Source: an uncultured Muribaculaceae bacterium (GTDB lineage Bacteria > Bacteroidota > Bacteroidia > Bacteroidales > Muribaculaceae). Taken from it: 64,000 nucleotides of DNA. Location of the stretch: assembly GCA_910589425.1 (NCBI GenBank), contig CAJUSZ010000011.1, positions 11,967-75,966 of the forward strand, in the 5' to 3' direction. This document shows, in pieces, positions 29,158 through 39,138 of the stretch. Positions within the stretch are counted from its first letter, which is position 1, and the number at the start of each line of letters is the position of its first letter. The notes under the pieces are model-generated. The model was not told the DNA's origin, searched no databases, and saw only the letters and a list, made by a program, of their open reading frames with translations. The translations under genes and the position numbers were made by a program.

Positions 29158-29811
29158 TCAGGGTCTCGATTCCATAAATTTCAGAATCTCAGAAGGATTG
29201 CTCACTACATGATCCGCGTATGCCTTGCGTAGTTCGGAAACAGGCCGGAAGCCCCAGGTAACACCGACGGATTCAACGCATGCACGCCTCGCGGTTTCGA
29301 TGTCAACGGCTGAGTCGCCTATGTAAAGAACATCCCTTTTCGCGGTGGGACATTCGTTGAGTACTGCGAAAACTACCGACGGATCGGGTTTGGCCGGGCG
29401 TTCCGGCACCTGACCGAGTACAGCTTCAAATTTCACATCCGGAAAGAAATGTGAGATAATTTTTTCGGCTGCGGCCTGATATTTGTTTGTGGCCACTGCA
29501 AGTCTGACTCCTCTTGATGTGAGTTCAGCCAACAGTTCGGGTATGCCTGAATAAGGAGTGGTTGTGTCTGTGCAGTGTTCGTCGTAGTGGCTTCTGAAAT
29601 GCCCGAGAAGTTTTTCGATCACTTCGGGCGAGGCGTCTGGCTGGGCACGTTCCATCAGTTTGCGCACACCGTTGCCAACCATGAATTTATATGCCGACAG
29701 AGGATGTTCAGGAAAGCCCATTGATGTCAGTGCGAAGTTGGTTGATGCGCCTAAATCCGTGATTGTGTTCAGAAGAGTGCCGTCGAGATCGAATATGGCA
29801 AGCTGTTTCAT
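29158..29811 (-). CDS. gph: HAD-superfamily phosphatase, phosphoglycolate phosphatase-like
   Basis: The 217-residue protein has HAD motif I IFDLDGTLLNT, motif II VATNKYQ, motif III with KPDPSVVFAVL and motif IV IGDSAVDIETA, with a cap inserted between I and II as in Gph. It would hydrolyse small phosphate esters such as 2-phosphoglycolate. The gene is 53 bases after tamL and is probably read from the same promoter. Confidence 0.87.
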   Translation of the reverse strand: MKQLAIFDLDGTLLNTITDLGASTNFALTSMGFPEHPLSAYKFMVGNGVRKLMERAQPDASPEVIEKLLGHFRSHYDEHCTDTTTPYSGIPELLAELTSRGVRLAVATNKYQAAAEKIISHFFPDVKFEAVLGQVPERPAKPDPSVVFAVLNECPTAKRDVLYIGDSAVDIETARRACVESVGVTWGFRPVSELRKAYADHVVSNPSEILKFMESRP

Positions 29812-29864
29812 ATCGTGGGGTGTGTTATAGATTCAGTAATGTCCGTAGTTTCACACATAGGATG

Positions 29865-32216
29865 TCAGAATGGATAGCCGATCGAGAAGTGGAAACTTGA
29901 GTCCCGTCCCCAGCGGGGATGAATCAGCGGCCACGGTTCCTGCCCTCGCGCCGGATTGTGGGCTTTCATGCCGAGGTCGAGACGCAGCAGGAAATATGTG
30001 AAATCAAACCGTATTCCAGCTCCGTAGGATGCGGCTATCTGTTTATAGAACGAATTGAAACGGAACATTCCTCCTGGTTGGTTCGGATAATCGTGTATTG
30101 TCCATATATTTCCTGCGTCAATAAACAGTCCGAGTTCCACTACCCAGAAAAGTCTGGCGCGGTATTCCACCGATGCATCGAAGCGTATGTCGCCGCATTG
30201 GTTGATGAAATTGCTCACGGCGTTCTGCCCGTCGTATGATCCAGGCCCAAGCGACCTTACAGCCCAACCGCGCACGCCGTTTGCTCCGCCCCCGTAGAAG
30301 CGTTTCTCAAATGGCAATATGGTGGAGTTCCCGTAAGGAATTCCGATGCCGAATCCGGCATGCCAGGCCAGAGAGTTCCGCCGGTCAAAAATATGCAGGG
30401 CGCCGTAGTCGGCCTCTGCCTTGAAATACTGGGAATACCGGATGCCGAATATTTTATACGGGTCGCGTCGGAAATTGCTCCGGTGGGTGAAGATGCTGTT
30501 GGCTGCGAAAAGGATGTTTCCGGCAATCTCCGCATTGACTCGGATTGTGAAAATGTTGCGTTGTGTCTGCCTGTTCCAGGGCACATCCCGGCGTTTGTTA
30601 GTGTGATAGAAGCTATATCCCATGCGCATGATGAAATGGTCTTCATAGCTGTATCTGAGCAGGGGATTGTCGGGAGCTATGTTGTCGAGGAAATCGTTGG
30701 TGCTTTCCGGAAGATATACATAGTTGATGTCGATCAGGGTGAAAGTGTGCCTGTTGCGGCTCTGGCGTTCGATCCATCTGTAGCCCCATCCTGCGGTCGC
30801 GATAATGCGGGTATATTCTGTCCGTTCCTGATAGTTGAGCGATATGTTCAGCTCTGTGGAAGCCATTATCTTGCGCTTGAAACTCTCTTTCAGAAAAGGA
30901 GCCTTGAACATTGGAAAGTTTAGCGTGGCGTCGGCCGAATACTCCATATACCGGTTATGGATGAATCCCTCGAGTTTACCGCTTATCGACTCGTAGGCGC
31001 CTCTGATTTTTGCCGAGAGTGTTTCCGAACCTTTACCTACATTGCGGTGAGTGTAGCTCACGGAAGCGGCCACACCGAGATCCCCTTCGGAATTTGTTCC
31101 CTCGAGTTCAAAGGCCAGTGTCTGGCTTTTTGTCCGCGTCAGTAGTATGTATGCATCCAGCAGGCCTGTGCGCTCGTCGGTGGCCACCGGGATCATCCTG
31201 ACATTGATGAATTTAAGTATGTTCAGACGGGAAAACGCCTGATATGTACGGTTGACGTCGGCCTCTCTGTAGGGCGCGCCCACGCGCAGGAAGCAGTTTT
31301 CATATAGGACGGAAGGGCGTAGATATTTCTTGTCTCCGTAGAAAATCTCAAGATCCTTGTAAGATACGGTGTCTGTGGCGTCAATCACGGAAAGATTGTC
31401 GTCGGCCGATGGAGAATAGTCGGTGATTATCTTGACAGACCGGATGAAATATTCCCGGTGGTCAGCCAGACGCACGGCGGATCCGGGGCGTTCGTATGGA
31501 GGGCGGATTGTCATTGTCAGGTCCACGTCGAGGCTTCCAGCTGTGGTGTCGGCGTTGAAGCTGACATAGTCTTTGGTGAAGGCGAAATAACCTTTATTGC
31601 GCAGATGGCGCGAGATCTCTTCGCGTTGGGACTCGAGTGAGGAGAGATCGAGCCTGTCCCCGGGTCGCACCGTGAAATGGGATGAGTCCGACATGACAAG
31701 ATCCCGCAGCGAGTCGGTCGGGAATGAATATTCGATATTGGCGATTCTGTGAGGTTTCCCGGGATACAGTTTGTAGTCTACCCTTATTTTGTCTTTATCG
31801 GGATTGATTGTCGTGTCTGCCGTTACAGTGGCTGAGAGGAATCCTTTGTTGCGCAACGCGCGCTCAAGCTGGGATATGCTCTGGGCTGTGAGTGTGGAAT
31901 CGTATATGACCGGAGCCTCTCCGATCCTGCGCAGAAAACGGTTGATCCATTTTGTGGTGTCTTTCCCTGACAGATTGTATATTCCCAGTTGCCATTTGGC
32001 GCTCCAGAGCATCCTGTGGTTGGGAAGCTGTCTGAGATATGCCTGCATCTCCTGGCTGCTCACAGAAGTGGTCGTGTCCGCTACGGTTACGGACACCCGG
32101 TCAAGAAGATACTCTCCGGGTTGGACATGCCGGGCGCTGTTGCATGCCGCCAACGATGCAGCCGTGGCTGCAATTGCAATTCCGTTTTTTATGGTGCGTT
32201 TAAGGCTATACCCCAT
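29865..32216 (-). CDS. tamL: TamL-type Omp85 outer-membrane lipoprotein
   Basis: The 783-residue protein has a lipoprotein signal with lipobox AAC at residue 24, three POTRA-like units (VDYKLYPGKPHRIANIEY and others, to about 390) and a C-terminal 16-strand barrel of the Omp85 type with RFYGGGANGVRGWAVRSLG. TamL is the Bacteroidetes lipidated form of TamA; with TamB it moves proteins or lipids into the outer membrane. TamB is not next to it in this window. It starts an operon with the HAD gene. Confidence 0.88.
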   Translation of the reverse strand: MGYSLKRTIKNGIAIAATAASLAACNSARHVQPGEYLLDRVSVTVADTTTSVSSQEMQAYLRQLPNHRMLWSAKWQLGIYNLSGKDTTKWINRFLRRIGEAPVIYDSTLTAQSISQLERALRNKGFLSATVTADTTINPDKDKIRVDYKLYPGKPHRIANIEYSFPTDSLRDLVMSDSSHFTVRPGDRLDLSSLESQREEISRHLRNKGYFAFTKDYVSFNADTTAGSLDVDLTMTIRPPYERPGSAVRLADHREYFIRSVKIITDYSPSADDNLSVIDATDTVSYKDLEIFYGDKKYLRPSVLYENCFLRVGAPYREADVNRTYQAFSRLNILKFINVRMIPVATDERTGLLDAYILLTRTKSQTLAFELEGTNSEGDLGVAASVSYTHRNVGKGSETLSAKIRGAYESISGKLEGFIHNRYMEYSADATLNFPMFKAPFLKESFKRKIMASTELNISLNYQERTEYTRIIATAGWGYRWIERQSRNRHTFTLIDINYVYLPESTNDFLDNIAPDNPLLRYSYEDHFIMRMGYSFYHTNKRRDVPWNRQTQRNIFTIRVNAEIAGNILFAANSIFTHRSNFRRDPYKIFGIRYSQYFKAEADYGALHIFDRRNSLAWHAGFGIGIPYGNSTILPFEKRFYGGGANGVRGWAVRSLGPGSYDGQNAVSNFINQCGDIRFDASVEYRARLFWVVELGLFIDAGNIWTIHDYPNQPGGMFRFNSFYKQIAASYGAGIRFDFTYFLLRLDLGMKAHNPARGQEPWPLIHPRWGRDSSFHFSIGYPF

Positions 32217-32245
32217 CTGTCGGCCTGTCTATTGAATATGGCCTG

Positions 32246-32276
32246 CAAAGTTAACGAAATTTCCCAAGGAGGCAAA
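32246..32276 (-). promoter_or_regulatory. Promoter of tamL
   Basis: On the minus strand TTTG (32273-32276) is followed after 19 bases by TAACTTTG (32246-32253). The -7 element is 30 bases before the ATG. Confidence 0.82.
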
Positions 32277-32323
32277 ATCGCGGACTTTCCATGCTAAAAC
32301 GGTCTTTGCGCCGTTATTAGAGT

Positions 32324-33196
32324 ATGTCATATCCGGACATATCCAGCCAAATGGTATCGATAAAATTTATCTGGCACGACTGCTTTCTGATCCAGACGCC
32401 GCACATGGCTGCCGTGTTCGATTATTGGAAGGAATCTGACGACGGTGAACCCCGTCCGGTCGGAGAATTTCCGTCGTTTCTGGGCAGCATCCCTTCCGGA
32501 CTGCCTCTGTATGTATTCGTGAGCCACCATCATAAAGATCATTTTGTGAGATCTGTGTTCAGTTGGGAGAAGTTGCATCCCGACATCAGGTTCATAATCA
32601 GCAACGACACCCGAAAAGCCGTCAGATTCATGCTCAGGGAGGACGGGACGTATGCGGGATTCAGGCCCACATTGTCTAAAGTGACAGTGCTTTCGCCCGG
32701 AGAGGAGTACTCTGATGAAATCATGGGCGTAAAAGCTTTTCCATCTACCGACATAGGCAATTCCTACCTTCTGCGTCTTGATTCGGGAATGACCCTTTTC
32801 CACGCGGGGGATCTCAATGCCTGGATATGGAAAGATGAATCCACGGAGGATGAGGTCGCTGCTGCGACCAAGGCTTTTTCCGACATTCTGGAGAAGATAG
32901 CTTCCGAAGCTCCTGTCATCGATGTGGCCATGTTTCCGGTGGATTCCCGCATCGGAAGCGAATGGTGGCGGGGAGCGGCGATGTTTGTGCGCAGGATCGA
33001 TGTGGGACGATTCATCCCGATGCATTTCTGTCTTGCTGACACGCTGGAAGAACGGAATAAAAGATTTGCGGATGCTGTAAGATTCGATTTGTATGCCAAC
33101 CGCTCACGGGGTGAATACATCAGCCTTCAGAAACCGGGAGCCACACTCTGTATCGGCGAAAAAAGCATCCATGTTTGGCCGTTTGACGCGGAATGA
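32324..33196 (+). CDS. Metallo-beta-lactamase-fold hydrolase, UlaG-like
   Basis: The 290-residue protein has the MBL metal motif VSHHHKDH near residue 66, a TLFHAGDLNAW motif with the second metal Asp, and a PMHF histidine near the end. It is soluble and of the UlaG/RNase Z-like type that cuts phosphoester or lactone bonds, but the exact substrate is unknown. An alternative start is the Met at residue 10. The gene is divergent from tamL, and its own promoter is poor. Confidence 0.8.
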   Translation: MSYPDISSQMVSIKFIWHDCFLIQTPHMAAVFDYWKESDDGEPRPVGEFPSFLGSIPSGLPLYVFVSHHHKDHFVRSVFSWEKLHPDIRFIISNDTRKAVRFMLREDGTYAGFRPTLSKVTVLSPGEEYSDEIMGVKAFPSTDIGNSYLLRLDSGMTLFHAGDLNAWIWKDESTEDEVAAATKAFSDILEKIASEAPVIDVAMFPVDSRIGSEWWRGAAMFVRRIDVGRFIPMHFCLADTLEERNKRFADAVRFDLYANRSRGEYISLQKPGATLCIGEKSIHVWPFDAE

Positions 33197-33272
33197 TTAA
33201 TTTTACAGAGATTTTTGAGTGTCATGTATTTCTACCCACACTCTCGGATATATTTTTAAACAACTCTCAATC

Positions 33273-33647
33273 ATGAAAAAGGAACTTAATTCCACTAAGG
33301 CTCCAGGTGCGATCGGCCCCTACAGCCAGGCTATTCAGACCGGCAATCTCATCTTTGTCAGCGGTCAGCTTCCGATCAATGCGGAGACAGGTGAAATGCC
33401 TGCTGACATCAAGGCGCAGACAAAACAATCCATCGACAACATCAAGGCAATTCTTGCCGAGGCTGGAGCCACTCTCGACAATGTGGTTAAAACGACAGTC
33501 TTTCTTGCCGACATGGAGCTTTTCGGTCCCATGAACGAAGTTTACGGACAGGAGTTTCAGAAGACTTATCCGGCACGTTGCGCATTTGCAGTAAAAGAGC
33601 TTCCGAAAAAAGCGCTTGTCGAGATTGAGGTTATCGCAGCAATCTGA
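33273..33647 (+). CDS. ridA: RidA enamine/imine deaminase
   Basis: The 124-residue protein has the YjgF/RidA pattern: GAIGPYSQAIQ, FVSGQLPIN, KTTVFLADM and the PARCAFAVKELPKKALVEIE end with the conserved Arg and Glu. RidA breaks down reactive 2-aminoacrylate that leaks from PLP enzymes. The ATG at 33273 gives the common family length, and sequence before it does not match the family. Confidence 0.95.
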   Translation: MKKELNSTKAPGAIGPYSQAIQTGNLIFVSGQLPINAETGEMPADIKAQTKQSIDNIKAILAEAGATLDNVVKTTVFLADMELFGPMNEVYGQEFQKTYPARCAFAVKELPKKALVEIEVIAAI

Positions 33648-33669
33648 AGACAATTAAACCGTTAAATTC

Positions 33670-33706
33670 AAGTCTTCCATCGATTTCAGTAACCGTTGGA
33701 AGACTT
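33670..33706 (+). terminator. Possible terminator after ridA
   Basis: AAGTCTTCCA and TGGAAGACTT form a 10-bp stem with a 17-base loop, followed by TGTCATTAT. The loop is long, and no long T-run follows. Confidence 0.5.
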
Positions 33707-33729
33707 TGTCATTATAAACAAATCTGCCT

Positions 33730-35526
33730 ATGGCAAGCTATCTGCAAGTAGAAAACCTGACAAAATCGTATGGCGACAGGATGCTTTTCGCCGATGTGAC
33801 CTTTGGAGTGGAGCAAGGCGATAAGATAGGGCTTGTGGCTCACAACGGGGCTGGCAAATCGACTCTGCTAAGCATCATAGCCGGAAAAGAGAGTCCGGAC
33901 AGCGGGTCGGTTGTGTTCCGGTCCGGGTTGCGTGTGGGGTATCTTGAACAGACTCACTCGTTTCCGGAAGAGGCGACGGTGCTGGATGCTGTGATGCCCG
34001 ACGATCTTCCTCCGGAATCGTGGGATATAGAGGATAGGGCAAAGTCGCTTCTCGGATCTCTCGGTCTGCACGATTTTCAGGCGCGGGTATCCACATTGTC
34101 AGGCGGACAGAAAAAAAGGATAGCCATAGCCAGGGTCATTCTTTCCGAGCCTGATTTCCTGATTCTCGACGAGCCGACCAACCATCTCGACATTGCCGTG
34201 GTGGAATGGCTTGAGAACTGGCTCACACGCAGCAAAGCCACCCTGCTGATGGTTACGCACGACCGCTATTTCCTTGACCGGGTGTGTTCGCGGATAATGG
34301 AGATAGACAGGCAGCAGACATACACCTACGACGGGAATTTTTCTTACTATCTCCGCAGACGCGCCGAGCGCATGGATGCCATGCATGCCGAACTCGCGAA
34401 GGTGAAGAACCTTCTCCGCACCGAGCTTGAATGGATGCGCCGCCAGCCGCAGGCCAGGGGCTCGAAAGCAAAATACCGTATAGACAACTTCCACACGCTA
34501 CAGCAAAAAAGCAGGGTCAATCTTGAGGAGAAGAATGTAACACTCGATATGGGTTCATCCTATATAGGATCAAAAATATTCGAGGCTCATGGAGTATGTA
34601 AAGCTTTCGGTCAGACGGTGATCTTGCGCGACTGGAGCTATACGTTTGCCCGTTATGAGAGGCTTGGAATAGTCGGAGACAATGGAGCTGGGAAATCAAC
34701 GTTCATAAAGCTGCTGCTCGGCGAACTTACTCCGGATTCCGGACATTTCGACATAGGGGAGACTGTAAAGTGGGGATATTACAGCCAGGATGGACTTACG
34801 GGATTCGACGAGTCCAAAAAGGTGATAGACGCCGTCAGGGAGATAGCCGAGGAGGTTCGTATCGACGAAAAGACACGCCTGTCGGCATCGCAGTTTCTGA
34901 ACAGATTCCTTTTTGATCCTGAGGCACAGCAGAAATTCATCTACAAGCTTTCCGGTGGCGAACGGCGCAGACTCTATCTTGCCACAGTGCTGATGAAATG
35001 CCCTAATTTCCTGATTCTCGACGAGCCAACCAACGATCTCGACATAATGACCCTTACGGTGCTTGAGGATTACCTTGCCAGTTTCAAAGGCTGTCTTATT
35101 GTTGTGAGCCACGACCGGTTCTTTCTTGACCGCATAGTGGACCATCTGTTCGTGTTCAAAGGAAATGGTGAAATCCGTGATTTCCCGGGCGATTATTCCA
35201 CCTATAGGGAGGTGGCCCGCGCCGAGGAACGCGAGTCGAAAGCGGCTGTACGGAATCTGTCTCCACAGCAGTCTGCGTCTGACCGGCGTGAGAAGCCCCG
35301 CGACTCCAGCCGCCGGTTGACATTCAAGGAGAAGAAAGAGATGGAGACTCTTGAGCAGTCGCTGGATAAGTATTCATCCGAACGTGCCAGCCTTGAGGAG
35401 GAACTGAATTCAGGAATTACCGACCATCTGCGTATCTCCGAGATAGGGAGCCGGCTTCAGGAACTGGCGGATCTTACGGATGAAGCGGAGATGCGTCTGC
35501 TCGAACTTATGGAGAAGGAGGGATAG
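33730..35526 (+). CDS. ABC-F ATPase, Uup-like
   Basis: The 598-residue protein has two intact ABC domains: Walker A AHNGAGKST and GDNGAGKST, signatures LSGGQKKR and LSGGERRR, and LDEPTNHLD and LDEPTNDLD. The linker has the RRQPQARGSKAK pattern, and the last 80 residues form a coiled coil (KEKKEMETLEQSLDKY) as in Uup. It acts on ribosomes, and Uup also affects branched DNA. Both sites look active, in contrast to the YbiT-like protein at the left end. The alpha/beta hydrolase gene begins on the next base after its stop. Confidence 0.92.
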   Translation: MASYLQVENLTKSYGDRMLFADVTFGVEQGDKIGLVAHNGAGKSTLLSIIAGKESPDSGSVVFRSGLRVGYLEQTHSFPEEATVLDAVMPDDLPPESWDIEDRAKSLLGSLGLHDFQARVSTLSGGQKKRIAIARVILSEPDFLILDEPTNHLDIAVVEWLENWLTRSKATLLMVTHDRYFLDRVCSRIMEIDRQQTYTYDGNFSYYLRRRAERMDAMHAELAKVKNLLRTELEWMRRQPQARGSKAKYRIDNFHTLQQKSRVNLEEKNVTLDMGSSYIGSKIFEAHGVCKAFGQTVILRDWSYTFARYERLGIVGDNGAGKSTFIKLLLGELTPDSGHFDIGETVKWGYYSQDGLTGFDESKKVIDAVREIAEEVRIDEKTRLSASQFLNRFLFDPEAQQKFIYKLSGGERRRLYLATVLMKCPNFLILDEPTNDLDIMTLTVLEDYLASFKGCLIVVSHDRFFLDRIVDHLFVFKGNGEIRDFPGDYSTYREVARAEERESKAAVRNLSPQQSASDRREKPRDSSRRLTFKEKKEMETLEQSLDKYSSERASLEEELNSGITDHLRISEIGSRLQELADLTDEAEMRLLELMEKEG

Positions 35527-36567
35527 ATGAGACACTTCTTTACAGCAGCCATTATGGCGTGGATGGTATCATCCGCTGTTCCATCCATGACCATCCGGGC
35601 GGAAAAAAACGTCCCGGACGCGATTTACGAGCAGGAGGCCGATGCTTTTCTGGCTTCCCGTCCCGATGGAATCTCCGACCGGCAGACCAGAGCCATAAAG
35701 CGTGCGGTCGGCGGATATATTCAGGATCTTGAGGACGTGAGAAGATCGCGTGCAGGTGATGCAGCGAACCGGGATGAGAGACTTGTCGTATCTGACACAG
35801 TCATAATTACACGACAGGGACGGTCGCTCAGACTACGGAAAGTAGCCCCTTCGGGAGTCTCCCCCCGATCCGCTATGCTTTATCTTCATGGCGGGGGATG
35901 GACTTTCGGCAGTCCGTCGAGCTGTTCGGAGATATGCGATTCGATAGCGTTGCTCGGCGGGACTACAGTTGTGGCTCCTGACTACAGGCTTGCGCCGGAG
36001 AATCCATATCCGGCTCCGCTTGAGGATGTGGTCGCCGCTCTTGAATATACATCATCTATTGCCCGGCATGTGGTGATAGGGGGAGACAGCAGCGGCGGAA
36101 ACCTTGCCATAGCAGCGTCGTTGGCAGTTAATCCCGATTGCCGTCCGGACGCCGTGGCAGCCATCTACCCGGTATGTGAGGCAGTGGAATGCCCTGACGA
36201 TCCCTCGTGGCGTGAATATGCCAAAAGCTACGGACAGGATGCTGATCAGATGGCGGTGTTCAATTCCGCCTATACGGCCTCATCGGATTCGGTGGCCCGA
36301 CTTCCCTTGGTGTCGCCAGGGTTTGCTCCCGAGAGCATGTTGCGTGATCTTCCTCCTGTCGTGATAATAAGTGCCGGACGGGATATACTGCTCGATCAGT
36401 CAACGAGATTTGCGGCGCGGCTGAGAAAAGCCGGAGTCCCGGTTGAGCATACGGTTATTCCCGGCGCAGTCCATCTGTTTGCGACGGTTCCCGGTCAACC
36501 GGCGGCACGCCGCCGGGCAATAGGGATCATATTGCCGCTGCTCGGAGACTCTGAATCCGGGAATTGA
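35527..36567 (+). CDS. Exported alpha/beta hydrolase, HSL-type esterase
   Basis: The 346-residue protein has a probable signal peptide (MRHFFTAAIMAWMVSSAVPS), then LYLHGGGWTFGS with the HGGGW oxyanion motif, APDYRLAPENPYPAP, the nucleophile GDSSGGNLA, SAGRDILLDQS with the Asp, and GAVHLF with the His of the catalytic triad. This is the order of hormone-sensitive-lipase-type esterases, which remove short acyl groups. The gene starts immediately after the ABC-F stop (TAGATG), so it is co-translated. Confidence 0.88.
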   Translation: MRHFFTAAIMAWMVSSAVPSMTIRAEKNVPDAIYEQEADAFLASRPDGISDRQTRAIKRAVGGYIQDLEDVRRSRAGDAANRDERLVVSDTVIITRQGRSLRLRKVAPSGVSPRSAMLYLHGGGWTFGSPSSCSEICDSIALLGGTTVVAPDYRLAPENPYPAPLEDVVAALEYTSSIARHVVIGGDSSGGNLAIAASLAVNPDCRPDAVAAIYPVCEAVECPDDPSWREYAKSYGQDADQMAVFNSAYTASSDSVARLPLVSPGFAPESMLRDLPPVVIISAGRDILLDQSTRFAARLRKAGVPVEHTVIPGAVHLFATVPGQPAARRRAIGIILPLLGDSESGN

Positions 36568-36570
36568 CTC

Positions 36571-37368
36571 TTACCGACGTTTTTGAAAAGCGAGCCGTGC
36601 AAACAGAATAGGCGAGCCGGATGTGGAATCGTTCAGTGAGATCGAGGCTAAAGAGTTCTCTTCCTCTTCTGAATCGTGTGCCACAAGAATATCGAGCATT
36701 TCGCCGTATCCAGCCTCATGAAGGAAGTTGAGTTCGAGACGTCTCGCGACATTTTTGTCATGATATTCAAGTGGAAATTGATTGAGAAGCAATGAAACGT
36801 ACCTCACTGTGTTTACATGCCTGTAGAAATCGAGGTCGCAATACTGGAATGTGTGGTGGCCCGCTGGGCGTGTGGCGCGGATAGTGGTCCGGCTGTTGAC
36901 TTCTGCGCTGTCAATGTCAACGACTGCGAGATGTTTTGCCTGCCTGTCTATCGGGCACTCCCGCGAACCGGTCATGCCCTCGGGAAGTGTAAGGTGGGAG
37001 AGTCCTGCATTCTCGCGGGTTCTGGTGTCCATCACCATCCAGACGCTGCGTGCATATCCGAGCGCGTTCCCTTCAGGATCTGAGATCTGGAAGGAACGGA
37101 GGGAGAAATGTCTGTTCCAGCTTTCGATCCATGTCGTGAGCGTGTATGTCTCGTTTGCCTTTGGCCAGCGTCGCATTTCAATGGTGAGACGGGACAGCAC
37201 CCAGCCGAGTCCGAGATGCGCCATCGCCGGATTGCCGATCCCCAGTGAATTGGCGTGTGCCGTGGCGATGTCTATGATTTTTGATGTGAGAATTGGAATT
37301 AACAGTTCTCCTTCGGCATTGACTTCGCCTGCCGATAGAAAGAATGATTCCGAAAGTTCGTTGTGCAT
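36571..37368 (-). CDS. Acyl-ACP thioesterase
   Basis: The 265-residue protein has two hotdog domains: first WVLSRLTIEMRRWP and TWIESWNRHFSLRSFQI, then YCDLDFYRHVNTVRYVSLLL with the Asp, His and Asn of the active site. It releases free fatty acids from acyl-ACP in the cytoplasm. Length is slightly above that of usual bacterial members. It converges on the alpha/beta hydrolase gene with a 3-base gap and is cut off from the etf operon by a terminator. No clear promoter is seen. Confidence 0.88.
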   Translation of the reverse strand: MHNELSESFFLSAGEVNAEGELLIPILTSKIIDIATAHANSLGIGNPAMAHLGLGWVLSRLTIEMRRWPKANETYTLTTWIESWNRHFSLRSFQISDPEGNALGYARSVWMVMDTRTRENAGLSHLTLPEGMTGSRECPIDRQAKHLAVVDIDSAEVNSRTTIRATRPAGHHTFQYCDLDFYRHVNTVRYVSLLLNQFPLEYHDKNVARRLELNFLHEAGYGEMLDILVAHDSEEEENSLASISLNDSTSGSPILFARLAFQKRR

Positions 37369-37387
37369 GATGAAACAGAAACAATGA

Positions 37388-37414
37388 AAGCCCGCAGGAA
37401 AATCCTGCGGGCTT
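37388..37414 (-). terminator. Terminator of the acyl-CoA dehydrogenase/etf operon
   Basis: A perfect 12-bp stem (AAGCCCGCAGGA with its complement) with a 3-base loop is followed on the minus strand by TCATTGTTTC. It lies 17 bases after the acyl-CoA dehydrogenase stop. Confidence 0.82.
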
Positions 37415-37431
37415 ATGTTGAGATATATGGA

Positions 37432-39135
37432 TTATTCCATTGTGTAGTCAGCCATCATATCCGGACGGAAAGCTGCGATGAAGTCGGCGTGTTTTGCCAC
37501 TTCAGCCTGTCCGTAGTTGACATATACGTGAAGCGAACGGCGCACTTCGGGGTCTCTCTGTGTGTCTGCAAGCAGGAGGAATCCCATGATGGTGTGTCCG
37601 GCCATTTCCACGAGTCTGCGGGCCATGAAGTCCACATATTTGGGGTCTTTTGCACCGGTTACAGCCTCTACTGCGGCAGCATAGCGCTGCGACATGAGGA
37701 TGAGCGTCTGGCGGATCTGTTCGTCTTCGGGGCAGACTTCCTCTTTGGCGAATTCCTCGATGCATGAAAGATATGTGCCGGTTGTCACGTGGCGGATCGC
37801 TGCTACGACCTGAAGCTGGGTTGTGCCCTCATAGATGGACGTGATGCGTGCGTCGCGATAGAGTCGTTCGCAGGCATAGTCTTTCATGAATCCGGATCCG
37901 CCGTGGATCTGGATGCAGTCGTATGTGTTCTGATTGCAATATTCCGAAGTCATTCCCTTTGCCAGCGGAGTGAAAGCGTCGGCAAGCTTGCTGAAGTGTT
38001 TCTGCTCGGCTTTCTCCTCGGGTGTGAGTTTGCGCTCCTTCGCTATGTCATCGTAGATCTTATACATATCCACGAAGCGTGAGCATGCGTAGAGAAGCGT
38101 GCGGGATGCGTCGAGTTTCGCTTTCATGAGAGCGAGAATCTCCGCTACGGCGGGGAATTCTATGATTGCCTTTCCGAACTGGCGGCGGTCGCGTGCGTAG
38201 GCTATGGCCTCGCGGTAGGCAGCCTCGCTGAGGCCGACAGACTGGGCGGCGATGCCGAGGCGGGCGCCGTTCATCAAAGCCATGACATATTTGATCAGAC
38301 CCATGCGGCGTGAGCCTACGAGTTCGACGGGAGCGTCTTTGTAGACGAGTTCGCATGTGGGCGAACCTTTGATGCCCATCTTGTTCTCGATGCGGCGCAC
38401 GGTAACTCCTCCGTTACGCTTGTCGTAGATGAACATAGAGAGGCCGCGGCCATCTTTGGAGCCTTCCTCAGAGCGGGCAAGCACCAGATGGATGTCGGAG
38501 TCGCCGTTTGTGATGAAACGCTTCACTCCGTTCACAACCCATGAGCCATCCTCTTTCTGCGAGGCTTTAAGCATTACGGACTGAAGATCCGATCCTGCGT
38601 CCGGTTCAGTGAGGTCCATCGACATTGTCTCTCCGGCGCATACGCGGGGGATATACTTCTCTTTCTGTTCCTCGGATGCGAATTCGTATATGGTCTCAGC
38701 GCAGTCCTGGAGTCCCCAAAGGTTCTCGAATCCGGCGTCTGCGCGGCTCACGATGTCGGCAGCCATTATATACGGAGTGATGGGGAAGTTGAGACCTCCG
38801 AGACGGCGGGGCATAGCCATGCCCATCAGTCCGGCTTTGCGACATGCGTCGAGATTGCGCGATGTGCCCTCGGCATAGACCACGCGACCGTTTTCGACAC
38901 GGGGACCGTTGTGGTCTACATCCTCGGCGTTCTCGGCAATTATGTCTCCGCAGATCTCGCCTACGATTTCAAGCACCTTGTCGTAGGAGTCCATAGCGTC
39001 GGCGAAGTTTTGTGGCGCGTAGTCGAATTTATCTGCGTCGGCGAAGTTCCTTTCTTTCAGCTCTACGATCTTCTCCATCATCGGGTGGTTGAGATGGAGT
39101 TTGAGAGCGGGGTTGTCTGTATAGAAATTAGCCAT
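37432..39135 (-). CDS. Acyl-CoA dehydrogenase
   Basis: The 567-residue flavoprotein has MSMDLTEPDAGSDLQ and WVVNGVKRFITNGD in the middle domain, GARLGIAAQSVGLSEAA and YARDRRQFGKAI, and IHGGSGFMKDYACERLYRDAR with the catalytic Glu in SIYEGTTQ. A C-terminal extension of about 100 residues is typical of the long bacterial type. It oxidises acyl-CoA and hands electrons to the ETF encoded just upstream. The gap to etfA is 3 bases. Confidence 0.93.
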   Translation of the reverse strand: MANFYTDNPALKLHLNHPMMEKIVELKERNFADADKFDYAPQNFADAMDSYDKVLEIVGEICGDIIAENAEDVDHNGPRVENGRVVYAEGTSRNLDACRKAGLMGMAMPRRLGGLNFPITPYIMAADIVSRADAGFENLWGLQDCAETIYEFASEEQKEKYIPRVCAGETMSMDLTEPDAGSDLQSVMLKASQKEDGSWVVNGVKRFITNGDSDIHLVLARSEEGSKDGRGLSMFIYDKRNGGVTVRRIENKMGIKGSPTCELVYKDAPVELVGSRRMGLIKYVMALMNGARLGIAAQSVGLSEAAYREAIAYARDRRQFGKAIIEFPAVAEILALMKAKLDASRTLLYACSRFVDMYKIYDDIAKERKLTPEEKAEQKHFSKLADAFTPLAKGMTSEYCNQNTYDCIQIHGGSGFMKDYACERLYRDARITSIYEGTTQLQVVAAIRHVTTGTYLSCIEEFAKEEVCPEDEQIRQTLILMSQRYAAAVEAVTGAKDPKYVDFMARRLVEMAGHTIMGFLLLADTQRDPEVRRSLHVYVNYGQAEVAKHADFIAAFRPDMMADYTME

Positions 39136-39138
39136 GGC

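Noticed and set aside
32327..33025. 232-codon minus-strand frame opposite the MBL hydrolase
   Set aside because: It is an antisense shadow; the metal motifs lie on the plus strand.
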